Assembly: GCA_016715625.1 (NCBI GenBank)
Contig: JADJZU010000003.1
Coordinates: 62,001-126,000, forward strand
Reading direction: 5' to 3'
From: Bacteroidota bacterium
GTDB taxonomy: Bacteria > Bacteroidota > Bacteroidia > Chitinophagales > LD1
DNA length: 64,000 bases
Under the pieces are notes generated by a model. It saw only the letters and a list, made by a program, of their open reading frames with translations. It searched no databases and was not told where the DNA came from. Position numbers and translations under genes: made by a program. Below are positions 1 through 9,780 of this stretch, piece by piece. Within the stretch, counting starts at the first letter, position 1. Every line of letters begins with the position of its first letter.

Positions 1-1034
1 GCTCCGGCCTCTAAAAATTTTTCTATTAAATAAAGAGCAGGAGCCTCGCGAATGTCATCGGTATTAGGCTTAAAGGCCAAGCCCCACACCGCAATTACTT
101 TACCTTTCAAATTACCCTTGAAACGGTTAGCTATTTTTTGATAAAAGTTCTTGCGCTGGTCGTCATTCACCCGCATCACAGCTTCCAAAATCCGGAAATT
201 ATAATTGTGTTCATTGGACGTATAGTAGAGTGCCTTAACATCTTTCGGGAAACAACTTCCGCCATATCCCACTCCTGGGAAAAGAAACCGCTTACCGATT
301 CTTGAATCGGTACCAATTCCTTTGCGAACATTGTCTACATCGGCACCCACCCGTTCGCATAAGTTGGCAATCTCATTCATAAAGGAAATCTTTGTGGCCA
401 GAAATGCGTTAGCTGCGTACTTAGTAACTTCGGCACTACGCTCATCCATAAACAAAACCGGATTGCCCTGGCGCACAAATGGCTCATAGAGTTCTTCCAT
501 CAACTTCTTAGCCTTTTCGCTACCGGTACCTACCACGACTCGTTCAGGCTTCATAAAATCTTCTACCGCAACGCCCTCCCGTAAAAACTCCGGATTACTG
601 ACCACATCAAATGCCACCTGCGCGTGGAGTTGCACTTTTTCTCGAACTTTATCCGCAGTGCCCACCGGGACAGTACTCTTATTCACAATCACTGTGTATG
701 AATTCAAAATTTTGCCCAAGTCTTCAGCTACCCCTAAAACATATTTGAGATCGGCACTTCCATCCTCACCTGGAGGGGTAGGCAAAGCCAGAAAAATAAT
801 TTTTGCCCCCTTGATACCATCCAACAAAGAGGTAGTAAACTTCAATCTGCCTTGCTTCGTATTTCGTTCAAAAAGAACATCTAAATCAGGCTCGTAAATT
901 GGGATAACTCCGGCTTGCAATGATTTAACTTTCTCTTGATTTACGTCTATGCAAACAACTTCATTTCCTGTTTCAGCAAAACAAGTTCCGGTGACTAAAC
1001 CCACATACCCAGTACCTACAACGGCAATTTTCAT
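1..1034 (-). CDS. ugd: UDP-glucose 6-dehydrogenase, 3' end cut by window edge
   Basis: Oxidises UDP-glucose to UDP-glucuronate with two NAD+, supplying uronic acid precursors for cytoplasmic nucleotide-sugar pathways. I translated the minus strand from the ATG at 1034-1032. It is open to the window edge, giving 344 residues of a family usually about 430-450 long. The N-terminus has the Rossmann motif GTGYVG (residues 7-12). The catalytic cysteine sits in GGSCFPKD (Cys261), and NKSTVPVGT is a family signature. A WGLAFKPNTDD stretch near the edge begins the C-terminal UDP-binding domain. The start overlaps the stop of the upstream aminotransferase as ATGA, so the two are almost certainly co-transcribed, probably for a surface polysaccharide. 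No frame break is visible. Confidence 0.95.
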   Translation of the reverse strand, partial: MKIAVVGTGYVGLVTGTCFAETGNEVVCIDVNQEKVKSLQAGVIPIYEPDLDVLFERNTKQGRLKFTTSLLDGIKGAKIIFLALPTPPGEDGSADLKYVLGVAEDLGKILNSYTVIVNKSTVPVGTADKVREKVQLHAQVAFDVVSNPEFLREGVAVEDFMKPERVVVGTGSEKAKKLMEELYEPFVRQGNPVLFMDERSAEVTKYAANAFLATKISFMNEIANLCERVGADVDNVRKGIGTDSRIGKRFLFPGVGYGGSCFPKDVKALYYTSNEHNYNFRILEAVMRVNDDQRKNFYQKIANRFKGNLKGKVIAVWGLAFKPNTDDIREAPALYLIEKFLEAG

Positions 1035-2173
1035 GACCCTTTCGAATTAAAAATTGAGATAAAACTTTTTACTATAAAATTCAACTCCTGCTGCTCAAAC
1101 TCTGTGTGCATAGGTAAACTAAGAACAGAATTACACAAGGTCTCGGTTACAGGAAATGACGAAGAAGGGTTAATGGCACTTTCGTAAGCCTTTTGATGGT
1201 GCAAGGGGATTGGATAGTAAATCATACTTGGAATACCCACTCCAGCTAACTTAGTCCTAACTTCATCTCGCTGAATACCTGACAATTGCAGCGTGTATTG
1301 ATGAAACACATGAGAGGAATATGGAGCGCGTACCGGCACTTTAACCCCTGCCAATTCTGCAAATGCATTATCATAAAAATCAGCTACGCGATTTCTTCTT
1401 GCTGCAAAATCATCCAAATATTTCAGCTTAACCTGTAATACCGCAGCTTGTAGTGTATCTAACCTGGAATTGACACCAATTTCATCATGCACATATTGAA
1501 CACTTTGACCGTGATTGGCAATCTTTCTGATTTTGGAGGCTAGCTCCTCATTGTCGGTATTTACCGCCCCTCCATCGCCAAAGCACCCCAGATTTTTAGA
1601 AGGAAAAAAAGAGGTAGTTCCAACAGTGCCCATCGTGCCACTTTTCTTTTTGGAGCCGTTACTAAAAGTATACTCAGCTCCAATCGCTTGTGCGTTATCT
1701 TCAATTACATACAAATTGTGTTTCGCTGCTATGTTCAAAATTGGCTCCATATCTGCACATTGCCCAAAAAGATGAACAGGAACAATTGCTTTTGTTTTGG
1801 GAGTGATAGCGGCCTCAATTGCTGCCGGGTCAATAGTAAAAGTATCCGGATGAACATCCACCAAAACGGGTGTCAGCCGTAGTAATGCAATCACCTCCGC
1901 TGTGGCTACGTATGTAAATGAAGCGGTGATGACCTCATCCCCTGGTTGTAAGCCAAGCGCCATCATAGCAATTTGTAAAGCGTCTGTACCATTGGCACAA
2001 GCAATAACATACTTACACTGAAGGTAGTGAGCGAGATTATTTTCAAAAGTACTCACTTGCGGCCCCTTGATAAACTGGGTTGAACCTAACACAGTAAAAA
2101 TGGCCTGATCCAACTCAACTTTTAATCGCTGATATTGCGCACCAAGCTCCACCATCTTTATTTCTCGCTGCAT
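1031..2173 (-). CDS. DegT/DnrJ/EryC1/StrS-family sugar aminotransferase
   Basis: PLP-dependent aminotransferase of 380 residues acting on keto-sugar nucleotides. The PLP-binding lysine is Lys193 in SFFPSKNLGCFGD, and the cofactor-contacting Asp159 lies in IEDNAQAIGA. NGTDAL near residue 61 and the C-terminal HVFHQYTLQL segment are also typical. It resembles WbpE-like enzymes that aminate UDP-3-keto-glucuronate derivatives, which would fit co-transcription with UDP-glucose dehydrogenase (4 bp overlap), but the exact sugar cannot be read from sequence. Methionine 7 (MVELGAQ) is an alternative start that matches the usual family N-terminus slightly better. It is divergent from the gene at 2232, with 58 bp between them. 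Confidence 0.9.
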   Translation of the reverse strand: MQREIKMVELGAQYQRLKVELDQAIFTVLGSTQFIKGPQVSTFENNLAHYLQCKYVIACANGTDALQIAMMALGLQPGDEVITASFTYVATAEVIALLRLTPVLVDVHPDTFTIDPAAIEAAITPKTKAIVPVHLFGQCADMEPILNIAAKHNLYVIEDNAQAIGAEYTFSNGSKKKSGTMGTVGTTSFFPSKNLGCFGDGGAVNTDNEELASKIRKIANHGQSVQYVHDEIGVNSRLDTLQAAVLQVKLKYLDDFAARRNRVADFYDNAFAELAGVKVPVRAPYSSHVFHQYTLQLSGIQRDEVRTKLAGVGIPSMIYYPIPLHHQKAYESAINPSSSFPVTETLCNSVLSLPMHTEFEQQELNFIVKSFISIFNSKGS

Positions 2174-2180
2174 ACTTGTT

Positions 2181-2208
2181 TTTGGGGCGCGCTAAAATAG
2201 TATTTTTG
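2181..2208 (+). promoter_or_regulatory. Bacteroidota-type promoter for the 2232 gene
   Basis: A -33 like TTTG at 2181-2184 is followed after 16 bases by TATTTTTG at 2201-2208, matching the TAnnTTTG -7 element. The predicted transcription start is about 2215, shortly before the ATG at 2232. The spacing is slightly short of the usual 17-19. Confidence 0.5.
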
Positions 2209-2231
2209 GGCAGTCACGCTGAAGTAGCCAC

Positions 2232-3013
2232 ATGAAAAAAACACTGCTATTACTATTGGTATTTATGGGATTGGCCGGTATTTCCTTTTCACAGGAAAAA
2301 AAAGGTTCCGAGAAGAATAAAAAGAAGAAATTTGAACCCAACACAGCCATTCTTATAGCACCAACCTACACAGCTCAATTCCCCTATGGCAACATGGGCG
2401 ATCGATTTGGATTCAATAATCTTATTGGTTTGCATTTAGCATACAAGGTGAAAAAAAACTGGATGATTGGCTTGGAGGGAAGTTTCTTGTTTGGCGCGAA
2501 GGTGAGGGAAGATTACGTAATTGACAACATTTCTACAGTCAATGGAAAATTTATCGGAACAGATAATACTTTGATAAAAGTGAGAGGGCAGGAACGTGGT
2601 GGAGTCATGAAGTTGTTGATTGGAAAAACAATACCGGTTTCGGAAAAGTATCCGGATGCCGGCATATTGCTACAAACCGGACTGGGATTCATACAACATA
2701 AAATCGCCATTGATGTACGAGAAAACTTATTGCCACAGTTGAGTAAAACTTATCGCAAAGGTTACGACCGAATGGCTAATGGCTTTGTGATGTCACAGTT
2801 TATTGAGGTGTATTTATGGAGCGCAAAAAGTTTTATAGCGTTTATGGTGGTTTTCAATTCGACATTGGGTTTACCCAAGGCAGAAGAAATTTCGACTTTT
2901 ACAATCAAGCACCTTTACGAGATAAACGCATTGACCTATTTGTAGGATTTAAACTTGGTTGGGTTATTCCCATTTTCTTGCAAGCCAGCGAGAAAGAATA
3001 CTACTATTACTAA
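2232..3013 (+). CDS. Secreted outer-membrane beta-barrel-like protein (one frameshift)
   Basis: Begins with a clear signal peptide (MKKTLLLLLVFMGLAGISFS, then Q) followed by a lysine-rich linker. The rest has alternating polar/hydrophobic strands ending in aromatic residues (for example KKNWMIGLEGSFLFG and ERKKFYSVYGGF), as in small outer-membrane barrel proteins. I do not recognise the family. The frame breaks near 2811-2816. The first frame runs on as nonsense to 2945, while the next frame continues naturally as MERKKFYSVYGGFQFDIGF and ends at 3013 in KEYYYY. Adding one base near TATTTATGG gives a single 260-residue protein. It ends 2 bp before waaA, so the two may be co-transcribed. Confidence 0.7.
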
Positions 3014-3015
3014 AC

Positions 3016-4260
3016 ATGCATTTCTTCTCGCTTGCAGGCTATAACTTAGCTATTAGACTATACGGTTTTGTTGTTTGGCTGGCAGCTTTAATAAATCCAA
3101 AGGCTAAAAAATGGATAGATGGGCGCAAACACTGGCAGTGCATGATCGAAGATGTGGAATGGCCAGCAGGAAAGCGAGTATGGTTTCATTGTGCTTCTTT
3201 AGGAGAGTTTGAACAAGCCAGGCCGCTTATAGAAAAGTGCAAAAACGATGGTCATGTCATTATTATATCCTTCTTCTCCCCTTCCGGATACGAGGTCCAA
3301 AGAAACACTACGCTTGCTCACTGTGTTACTTATCTACCTCTGGATACAGCAGCAAATGCAGCGTTTTTCATTGATGCTGTAAAACCCGATTTAGTTTTTT
3401 TCACAAAGTATGATTTTTGGTTTCACTTTCTTCAAACACTGAATTTACGTAGTATACCCACTATCCTATTTTCAGCCAACTTCAGGAAAAATCAAATTTT
3501 CTTTAAATGGTATGGGAACTTCTTCAAAGAAATGCTAAAGTGTTTTAATCTGATTTTTGTTCAGAATGAAAGTTCAAAAAAACTACTTAACGAAATTGGT
3601 GTTGATAGTATCGTAACCCATGATACACGATTTGACAGAGTGTATCAGATTATGCAACAAAGACAAGGTAACCCTGTAATGGAGTTGTTTCGAGGAAATA
3701 ATCGCATTTTGATAGCCGGCAGCACTTGGCCTAACGATGAAGCGTTGCTTTTAGAATGGATAAACAACTCCTGTTTCAAAAACTACAAGTTCATTATTGC
3801 TCCTCATGATGTTGACCCGATCAGAATTCAAGAACTAATAGTTAAAATGACATTGCCTACAGTTAAACTATCTGCGTTAAATGCAGATAATGCCTCATCA
3901 GTCCGTGTAATTATTGTAGACAGCATGGGACATTTATCCTCACTATACATCTACGGCAGCGTGGCGTATGTTGGAGGTGGTTTCAATGCGGGAATTCACA
4001 ACATATTGGAAGCAGCTGTCTATGGATTACCTATTATTTTTGGTCCAAATCATATGAAAAGTCAAGAGGCAATTGACTTATTACAACTTAATGCTGCCTA
4101 TTCTATTTATGATTCCCATTCGTTTGGAACATGCTTGGATAATTTGACAAGCAATGAATCAACATTGGAAAAAGCGGGTGTTATAGCGAAAAGGTATGTT
4201 GAAGACAGAATTGGAGGAACTGATTTCATTTACGCTTCTACCCAAAATTACATCCGTTGA
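3016..4260 (+). CDS. waaA: 3-deoxy-D-manno-octulosonic acid (Kdo) transferase
   Basis: Inner-membrane-associated glycosyltransferase that adds Kdo to lipid A precursor. The 414-residue protein has an N-terminal hydrophobic anchor (LAGYNLAIRLYGFVVWLAAL). CASLGEFEQARPL contains the glutamate equivalent to the catalytic base in known WaaA proteins. The C-terminal GT-B half has GSTWPNDE and YVGGGFNAGIHNILEAAVYG, the nucleotide-sugar-binding region. I chose the ATG at 3016, because the frame is open to 2959 but that extension overlaps the upstream gene and does not match the family. The stop overlaps the next start by 4 bp. Confidence 0.93.
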   Translation: MHFFSLAGYNLAIRLYGFVVWLAALINPKAKKWIDGRKHWQCMIEDVEWPAGKRVWFHCASLGEFEQARPLIEKCKNDGHVIIISFFSPSGYEVQRNTTLAHCVTYLPLDTAANAAFFIDAVKPDLVFFTKYDFWFHFLQTLNLRSIPTILFSANFRKNQIFFKWYGNFFKEMLKCFNLIFVQNESSKKLLNEIGVDSIVTHDTRFDRVYQIMQQRQGNPVMELFRGNNRILIAGSTWPNDEALLLEWINNSCFKNYKFIIAPHDVDPIRIQELIVKMTLPTVKLSALNADNASSVRVIIVDSMGHLSSLYIYGSVAYVGGGFNAGIHNILEAAVYGLPIIFGPNHMKSQEAIDLLQLNAAYSIYDSHSFGTCLDNLTSNESTLEKAGVIAKRYVEDRIGGTDFIYASTQNYIR

Positions 4261-5708
4261 AATACTTCACAACGCTGCTTGCCGGACCCATTTTATCTGC
4301 AGCCACCTACCTGTTATTACTCCATAACGATGTAAGCCAACAAGCGGCATCCATGGCAGCTGTTGTAGTTTGGGTTGCATTTTGGTGGCTCACCGAAACA
4401 GTAGATCTGGCCATTACCTCCCTTCTGCCATTTATATTGCTACCACTGCTTGGCATTACTAAAGCGGAGGATGTAGCAATGCAATACATGAATCAGATTA
4501 TATTTCTGTTCATAGGCGGTTTTTTTATTGCCTACGCTATGGAAAAGTGGGGATTGCATGAGCGATTAGCATACAAAATTATCCTGATTACAGGAAACAC
4601 TCCTGCCAAAGTTTTACTGGGGGTTATGCTTGCTTCCTGGTTTATTTCCATGTGGGTAAGCAATACAGCCACCGTTATGATGCTGATAGCTGCCGTACTC
4701 GCAATTGTAAAGCAAAAGGACATCTACCACGAAAAGGTAAGACAAGGTTCCGCTACGGCCTTACTGATTGGTCTGAGTTTCAGCGCTACAATTGGAGGGA
4801 TGGCAACACCCGTTGGCACTCCTCCGAATATGATTTTTATGGGCATGTATGAAAAAGCATTTCCAAACAACCCGCCCATCGATTTTTTACAATGGATGTC
4901 CATTGGATTACCTTTTTCGTTTTTGATGCTGATAGCTTGTTACTTTATTATCCGTTTCAGTTTTATACCCAATCGGTTAAATGACAAGTTTGAAATGGGC
5001 CTCATTTCACAGCGATACCTTGAATTAGGGGTAATGAAGCGCGAAGAAAAAATTGTATCGGTAGTTTTTATTACCACCGTGCTAATGTGGTTTTTTCGCG
5101 AAGACCTTCATTTCGGTATCCTGTCAATTGCTGGATGGAGTCATATTTTGGGGTCCTATGCCTCCTATGTTAAGGACAGCACAGTTGTTATCTTTACCGC
5201 TTTCTTTTTGTTCCTGATACCTTCCAGACATGGCCTGCCTATTTTAGAATGGAAAGATGCGGAGCGTATCCCATTAAGTGTTATTCTTCTTTTTGGTGCT
5301 GGTTTTGCAATTGCGGACGGTTTCGAATCTTCAGGACTGAGCAACATCATGGCCACACAACTTTATGGGCTTCAAGGCCTGCCCGATTGGCTTATTCTAC
5401 TAGGCATAGCCCTTACAGTCACCATATTAAGCGAGTTCGCTAGCAACACGGCCAGCGTTCAGTTGGTATTGCCGGTGGTTATTCCTTTGGCTGCAGTATT
5501 AGGTATGAACCCATTGCTGTTAATGCTGACCGCTACGTTTAGCGCTTCCTTGGGTTTCATGCTGCCGGTTGCTACATCAGCTAATACCATAGTATATGGC
5601 ACGGGTGAAATCAAAACCCGAGATATGATGCGAGTAGGGATACTTTTAGATTTTATAGGGGTTGGACTAATAACGGTGCTCATGCACATTGCAGGCCGTT
5701 TTTTATAA
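4257..5708 (+). CDS. SLC13/DASS-family anion:sodium symporter
   Basis: Polytopic inner-membrane transporter of 483 residues and roughly 11-12 hydrophobic segments. Both halves carry the SNT signature that forms the sodium/substrate sites of the divalent anion:Na+ symporter family: VSNTATVMM in the first half and ASNTASVQL in the second. ATPVGTPPN and SLGFMLPVATSANTIVYG also match this family. Likely substrates are C4-dicarboxylates, or possibly sulfate or phosphate, and the sequence does not decide. The start is a TTG at 4257 that overlaps the waaA stop, indicating translational coupling. It ends 8 bp before a convergent gene. Confidence 0.9.
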   Translation: MKYFTTLLAGPILSAATYLLLLHNDVSQQAASMAAVVVWVAFWWLTETVDLAITSLLPFILLPLLGITKAEDVAMQYMNQIIFLFIGGFFIAYAMEKWGLHERLAYKIILITGNTPAKVLLGVMLASWFISMWVSNTATVMMLIAAVLAIVKQKDIYHEKVRQGSATALLIGLSFSATIGGMATPVGTPPNMIFMGMYEKAFPNNPPIDFLQWMSIGLPFSFLMLIACYFIIRFSFIPNRLNDKFEMGLISQRYLELGVMKREEKIVSVVFITTVLMWFFREDLHFGILSIAGWSHILGSYASYVKDSTVVIFTAFFLFLIPSRHGLPILEWKDAERIPLSVILLFGAGFAIADGFESSGLSNIMATQLYGLQGLPDWLILLGIALTVTILSEFASNTASVQLVLPVVIPLAAVLGMNPLLLMLTATFSASLGFMLPVATSANTIVYGTGEIKTRDMMRVGILLDFIGVGLITVLMHIAGRFL

Positions 5709-5716
5709 AGGTGGAG

Positions 5717-6289
5717 CTAGCCCAAACGTTTTAGCATTAAATCTTCCACAGCATCCATCAAATGGGCAGGTAAAATTTTTCGCCACAAAAAGTCATTATA
5801 CTTTTCTCCGAAGAACACATAATTGTCGATACCCGCTGAACGCATCTCCAACAACAGATGCTGTCTAAAATTCAAGGCCACTATCCACCCGCCTACATCT
5901 TTTATCTCCTCATTCCATTCTTCATAATACAAATCATCGCTAGCGTGAAAATTGAGCACATTTTCTCCTATCAAAAGAAACTTATGAATACCTGCATGAA
6001 GTAAAGAATCTATCAACCCTTTTCGCAATTCCATAATGTCGTTATGCACGGCATCGTTCCACTCTCCTATTAGTTCTATCACGGCAAAATGTGTATCGTA
6101 ATCCGCGAATAGAATTTTGCAAAAGAGTGTACTGGAACCAAAATTATCCCACTGCGGATGAATGACGTAGTTGTAAATTTTATTAGAGAAATGAAATTCG
6201 CTGTATTCCACGCCATAAAAAGGAGAATGCCTGTCCTCCTCTGAGGTGTACTCATCGCGCCACATATAAAACGGTTCAATGTCGTGCAT
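5717..6289 (-). CDS. Conserved hypothetical protein (190 residues)
   Basis: A soluble, acidic, aromatic-rich protein with no signal peptide or membrane segment. It begins MHDIEPFYMWRDEYTSEEDR and contains the stretches IHPQWDNFGSSTLFCKILFADYD and LIGENVLNFHASDD. I recall similar proteins as a conserved family of unknown function in Bacteroidota, but cannot assign an activity and see no obvious catalytic motif. It stands alone on the minus strand, convergent with the transporter and divergent from the copper ATPase, and so probably has its own promoter in the 90 bp upstream. Confidence 0.75.
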   Translation of the reverse strand: MHDIEPFYMWRDEYTSEEDRHSPFYGVEYSEFHFSNKIYNYVIHPQWDNFGSSTLFCKILFADYDTHFAVIELIGEWNDAVHNDIMELRKGLIDSLLHAGIHKFLLIGENVLNFHASDDLYYEEWNEEIKDVGGWIVALNFRQHLLLEMRSAGIDNYVFFGEKYNDFLWRKILPAHLMDAVEDLMLKRLG

Positions 6290-6379
6290 GATGCAATATT
6301 ACGAAGGTTAATAATTGGAGTAGGCAATCTGAAATAAAAAAATGTTTGCAGAAGGCTGCTATCAGGCTAAGTTTGCCGA

Positions 6380-8585
6380 GTGTCAAAAAGCTTAACAAGA
6401 AACTTTCCGGTTTATGGTATGACATGCGCATCCTGCGCTGTAAATGTGGAAACGACTCTTCGCAAACAATCAGGCATCGAACACGTTTCCGTCAATTTTG
6501 CCGATAACAGCGCAACCATTTCATACAACAATCTTTGCAATCTACAACAGATACAACAAGCAGTGGCATCAGCCGGCTACCAAATGGATGTGAGAGAAAA
6601 TGTATCCCCGGAAGAAGTGGAAGCAAAACGGCAAGAAGAGTTTTGAAGCTACGCAAAAACATGATACTCGCAGCCATACTTGCATTTCCGGTATTTGTAT
6701 TAGGCATGTTTTTCCATCACTTACCTGCCGGCCGTTGGATTTCTATGATCCTTAGTGCGATAGTTGTGTTTGGCTTAGGGAGGCACTTTTTTTTACAGGC
6801 ATATAAGCAGTTGATTCAACTGAAAGCCAATATGGATACGCTGGTAGCAGTAAGCACCGGAACTTCATTCTTTTTCAGTGTATTCAACACCATTTTTCCG
6901 GAAGTGCTGCAACAAAAAGGACTACCTGCCGATGTCTATTTTGAAAGTGCTGCTGTCATTACAGCCTTTATTCTGTTTGGAAAGTATCTGGAAGAAAAAG
7001 CTAAGTCGAATACTTCAGCTGCTTTAAAAATGCTCGTTGGCCTGCAGCCAAAAACAGTAGTGGCCATTAGGAAAAACGCTGAAGTAGTCATTAAAGCCGA
7101 GGAGATTTTGCCTAATGATTTAATTCTGATTAAACCAGGCGAAAAAATACCGGTAGATGGTCAAGTAGTGAATGGCCATTCTTATGTCGATGAGAGTATG
7201 ATAAGCGGTGAGCCCATGGCACAAGAAAAAGAACCATCTTCTAAAGTATTTGCTGGAACTATAAATACCAATGGCAGTTTGACCATTCAGGCTCTCAAAA
7301 TTGGGAAAGATACCATGCTAGGGCAAATCATAAAAGCCGTGCGCGATGCGCAAAGCGGGAAAGCGCCAGTACAGAAGATTGTTGACAAAGTTGCAACTGT
7401 TTTCGTGCCCGCTGTTATCGGAATTGCTACACTTACTTTTGTCACTTGGTGGCTGGTAGGTGGCACATCCTATCTGCTTCACGGATTTGTATCCGCCATT
7501 AGCGTATTGGTAATTGCCTGCCCTTGCGCCCTTGGCTTGGCCACGCCTACTGCCATTATGGTAGGAGTTGGAAAAGGCGCTGAGAACGGCATTCTCATAA
7601 GGAATATTGAAGCATTGGAGAAGGTAAAGAACATCGATATAGTTCTTTTAGATAAAACGGGAACCATTACACAAGGACATCCGGAAGTTACAGAACTCCT
7701 ATGGCAAACAAGTGTTAATATCCAAAACAAGCCGCTATTTTTTCTGCCATTGAAAAACGTTCGGAGCATCCTCTGGCTGGGGCGGTGGTAAGATACTTGC
7801 AGGCAGATAACAGCGCTATAGAAATCTTAGATTTCAAAACAATAGCTGGTAAGGGAGTGCAGGCAAGGGTGAATGGCAAACAATACTTTGCCGGTAATGA
7901 AAAGTGGATAAAAGAAAAACTGGTTTGGTTGACGACTAAGCAACAAGAAATAGCGAATGAACTTAGAAGCAAAGGAAACACCGTTTTGTTTTTTGCAGAG
8001 AATGCTGACTTATTGGCTATCGTAGCCTTATCTGATGCTGTTAAAATCACCTCGACTGCCGCAATCAAAAAATTAAAGCAACAACGCGAGGTAGTTATGT
8101 TAACAGGGGACAGTACCCAAACTGCTGCAATTGTTGCTAAAAAGGTAGGCATTGATAATTATTATGCCGATTTATTGCCGGCCGACAAAGCAAGACATGT
8201 AATGCAACTGAAAGCCCAAGACAAATGTGTTGCCATGGTGGGCGATGGCATCAACGATAGTGAGGCAATGGCAAAAGCTGACATCAGTATGGCCATGGGA
8301 AAAGGGACTGATATCGCTATGAGTGTAGCAGACTTTACACTCATTCGCTCCGATCTTTCTGCTATAGATACAGCAATCAAACTCTCCTCGCTCATTGTTT
8401 CGACCATTCACCAAAATTTATTTTGGGCATTCATCTACAATCTTGTTAGCATACCTCTGGCGGCAGGTGTATTGTTCCCATTCACCGGATTTCAGTTGGA
8501 CCCGATGATTGCCAGCGCGGCTATGGCTTTAAGTTCGGTATCGGTGATTACCAACAGTCTTTTATTGAAAACAAAAAAACTATAA
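6380..8585 (+). CDS. copA: Cu+-exporting P1B-type ATPase (two frameshifts)
   Basis: Membrane pump that exports monovalent copper using ATP. Reassembled over two breaks it is 735 residues, normal for the family. An N-terminal heavy-metal domain has GMTCASC (Cys16, Cys19). Further on are the actuator motif SGEPMA, the transmembrane metal motif ACPCALGLATP, phosphorylation motif DKTGT, the SEHPL histidine-proline motif, MLTGDS, and the hinge VGDGINDS. The first break is near 6640, where one more T in the TTTT run joins the metal-binding domain to LKLRKNMIL. The second is near 7727, where one more A in AAAA restores KQAAIFSAIEKRSEHPL. The start codon is GTG. It is not next to other copper genes, although a SCO protein lies at 60.6 kb. 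Confidence 0.9.
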
Positions 8586-8644
8586 GACTTAAGCCATTCC
8601 TTAACAATGCCAAAGGCTTCTGTATACTTGCATAAATAACATGT

Positions 8645-9113
8645 ATGAAAAAAGATTGCTGTTTTTCCCGGTTCATTTGATCCCATTACAGTGGGGCATG
8701 CTGATATTGTAAAAAGAGCGCTACCCTTGTTTGATGAAATCATCATCGCCATCGGCACCAATTCGCAAAAGCAAACGCTGTATAGTTTAGAACAGCGAAT
8801 CGACTGGATTAAGAAAGTGTTTGAGGGAGAACGCAAAGTAAAAGTAGAAAGCTATGAAGGATTAACGGTTAACTTTTGCGAAGAAAAGAATGCAAGCTAC
8901 CTGCTTCGCGGTATCAGAAGTTCGGCCGATTTTGAGTATGAAAAAACGATTGCTCACCTTAACAACGATATGATGCCCGGGCTGGAAACTATTCTTATTC
9001 TCTCCAAGCCCGAACTCTCATCCATTTCCTCCACCATTGTGCGCGAAATCATAAAAGGAAAGGGAAAGGTGAGCAAATTTGTACCGAAGATTATTGCCAA
9101 AGACTTTCGATAA
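8645..9113 (+). CDS. coaD: Phosphopantetheine adenylyltransferase (frameshift at codon 3)
   Basis: Catalyses ATP + 4'-phosphopantetheine to dephospho-CoA, an essential step of coenzyme A synthesis. The uninterrupted frame from 8691 lacks the N-terminal nucleotide-binding motif. That motif is present in the same frame just upstream as IAVFPGSFDPITVGHAD, with the T/HxGH-type histidine in VGHAD. The preceding ATG at 8645 is followed by a run of six A. Removing one A gives M-K-K-I-A-V-F-P and a 155-residue protein of the usual length. The C-terminal SKPELSSISSTIVREI also matches. The gene is followed within 3 bp by the next open frame. An essential enzyme broken at codon 3 is most simply a sequencing error. 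Confidence 0.92.
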
Positions 9114-9116
9114 ACT

Positions 9117-9779
9117 ATGCACTATAATGTAGCCTTATTTCTCCTGATGTTTGTTCAACTGCAAGCTGTATCGCAGGTACAACCTAGTAATCGCACAATT
9201 GCAACCCTTCAATTGACCGACTTAAAAAAGGGAGCACTTGTGGTCCGCTTAAAAACCAATGAAAACAGCGTAAATGCCTACCGCAAAGCCGGAAGAAACG
9301 ATATTGCAGACAGAATAATACGTGAAAGAGAAGCTCAAAACATGAAACTGATTGATGCATTCCGTTCATCGTTTGATTTTTGTAAGGTTTATTTCATCAT
9401 GACAAAGAATTCTAAAGCATTGTTAGAAGGCAAAAGAGATGTCTTTGTCAACGACAATCTTTTACCGGACAGCAGTATTGTATTAGAAGGCAATAATTTT
9501 TTATTTGCTGAGTATGGAAGCATTACCACCAATGTGGTGAAAGATGATTATCACTACAGCAATGTAAACAAAACTGAGGCATCCACTAACAGTGCAAGCA
9601 CATCGGTTATCTTCATTTCAGATACAACGTTTACACAGTTGCGCGAGCCCTTTCCTTTTTACCAAACTGTATATCTCGACAAATTCGACAAGGCAGTAGA
9701 CCGACTCAACCGAGCACTTTACAAAAGCTATTATAACTTAGTGGAAGTGGCAGATATGAAACAGAAATGGAAGAAGTAG
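9117..9779 (+). CDS. Secreted conserved hypothetical protein
   Basis: A 220-residue protein with an N-terminal signal peptide (hydrophobic residues 4-15, cleavage likely after AVSQ). The mature part is mixed alpha/beta with a basic helical N-terminal stretch (NAYRKAGRNDIADRIIRERE) and a C-terminal helix. No cysteine pairs, metal motifs or sorting domain are visible, and I do not recognise the family. It is squeezed between coaD (3 bp upstream) and lipB (1 bp downstream), so it is probably part of one operon, though neither enzyme suggests a function. Confidence 0.7.
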   Translation: MHYNVALFLLMFVQLQAVSQVQPSNRTIATLQLTDLKKGALVVRLKTNENSVNAYRKAGRNDIADRIIREREAQNMKLIDAFRSSFDFCKVYFIMTKNSKALLEGKRDVFVNDNLLPDSSIVLEGNNFLFAEYGSITTNVVKDDYHYSNVNKTEASTNSASTSVIFISDTTFTQLREPFPFYQTVYLDKFDKAVDRLNRALYKSYYNLVEVADMKQKWKK

Positions 9780-9780
9780 T

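Noticed and set aside
2959..3015. Extension of WaaA upstream to 2959
   Set aside because: It overlaps the preceding gene, is not family-like, and the ATG at 3016 gives the usual N-terminal membrane anchor.
6535..6650. N-terminal part of the frame that begins at 6535 as an alternative ATPase start
   Set aside because: Its first 37 or so residues are out of frame with the metal-binding domain. The natural N-terminus is the GMTCASC domain from 6380.
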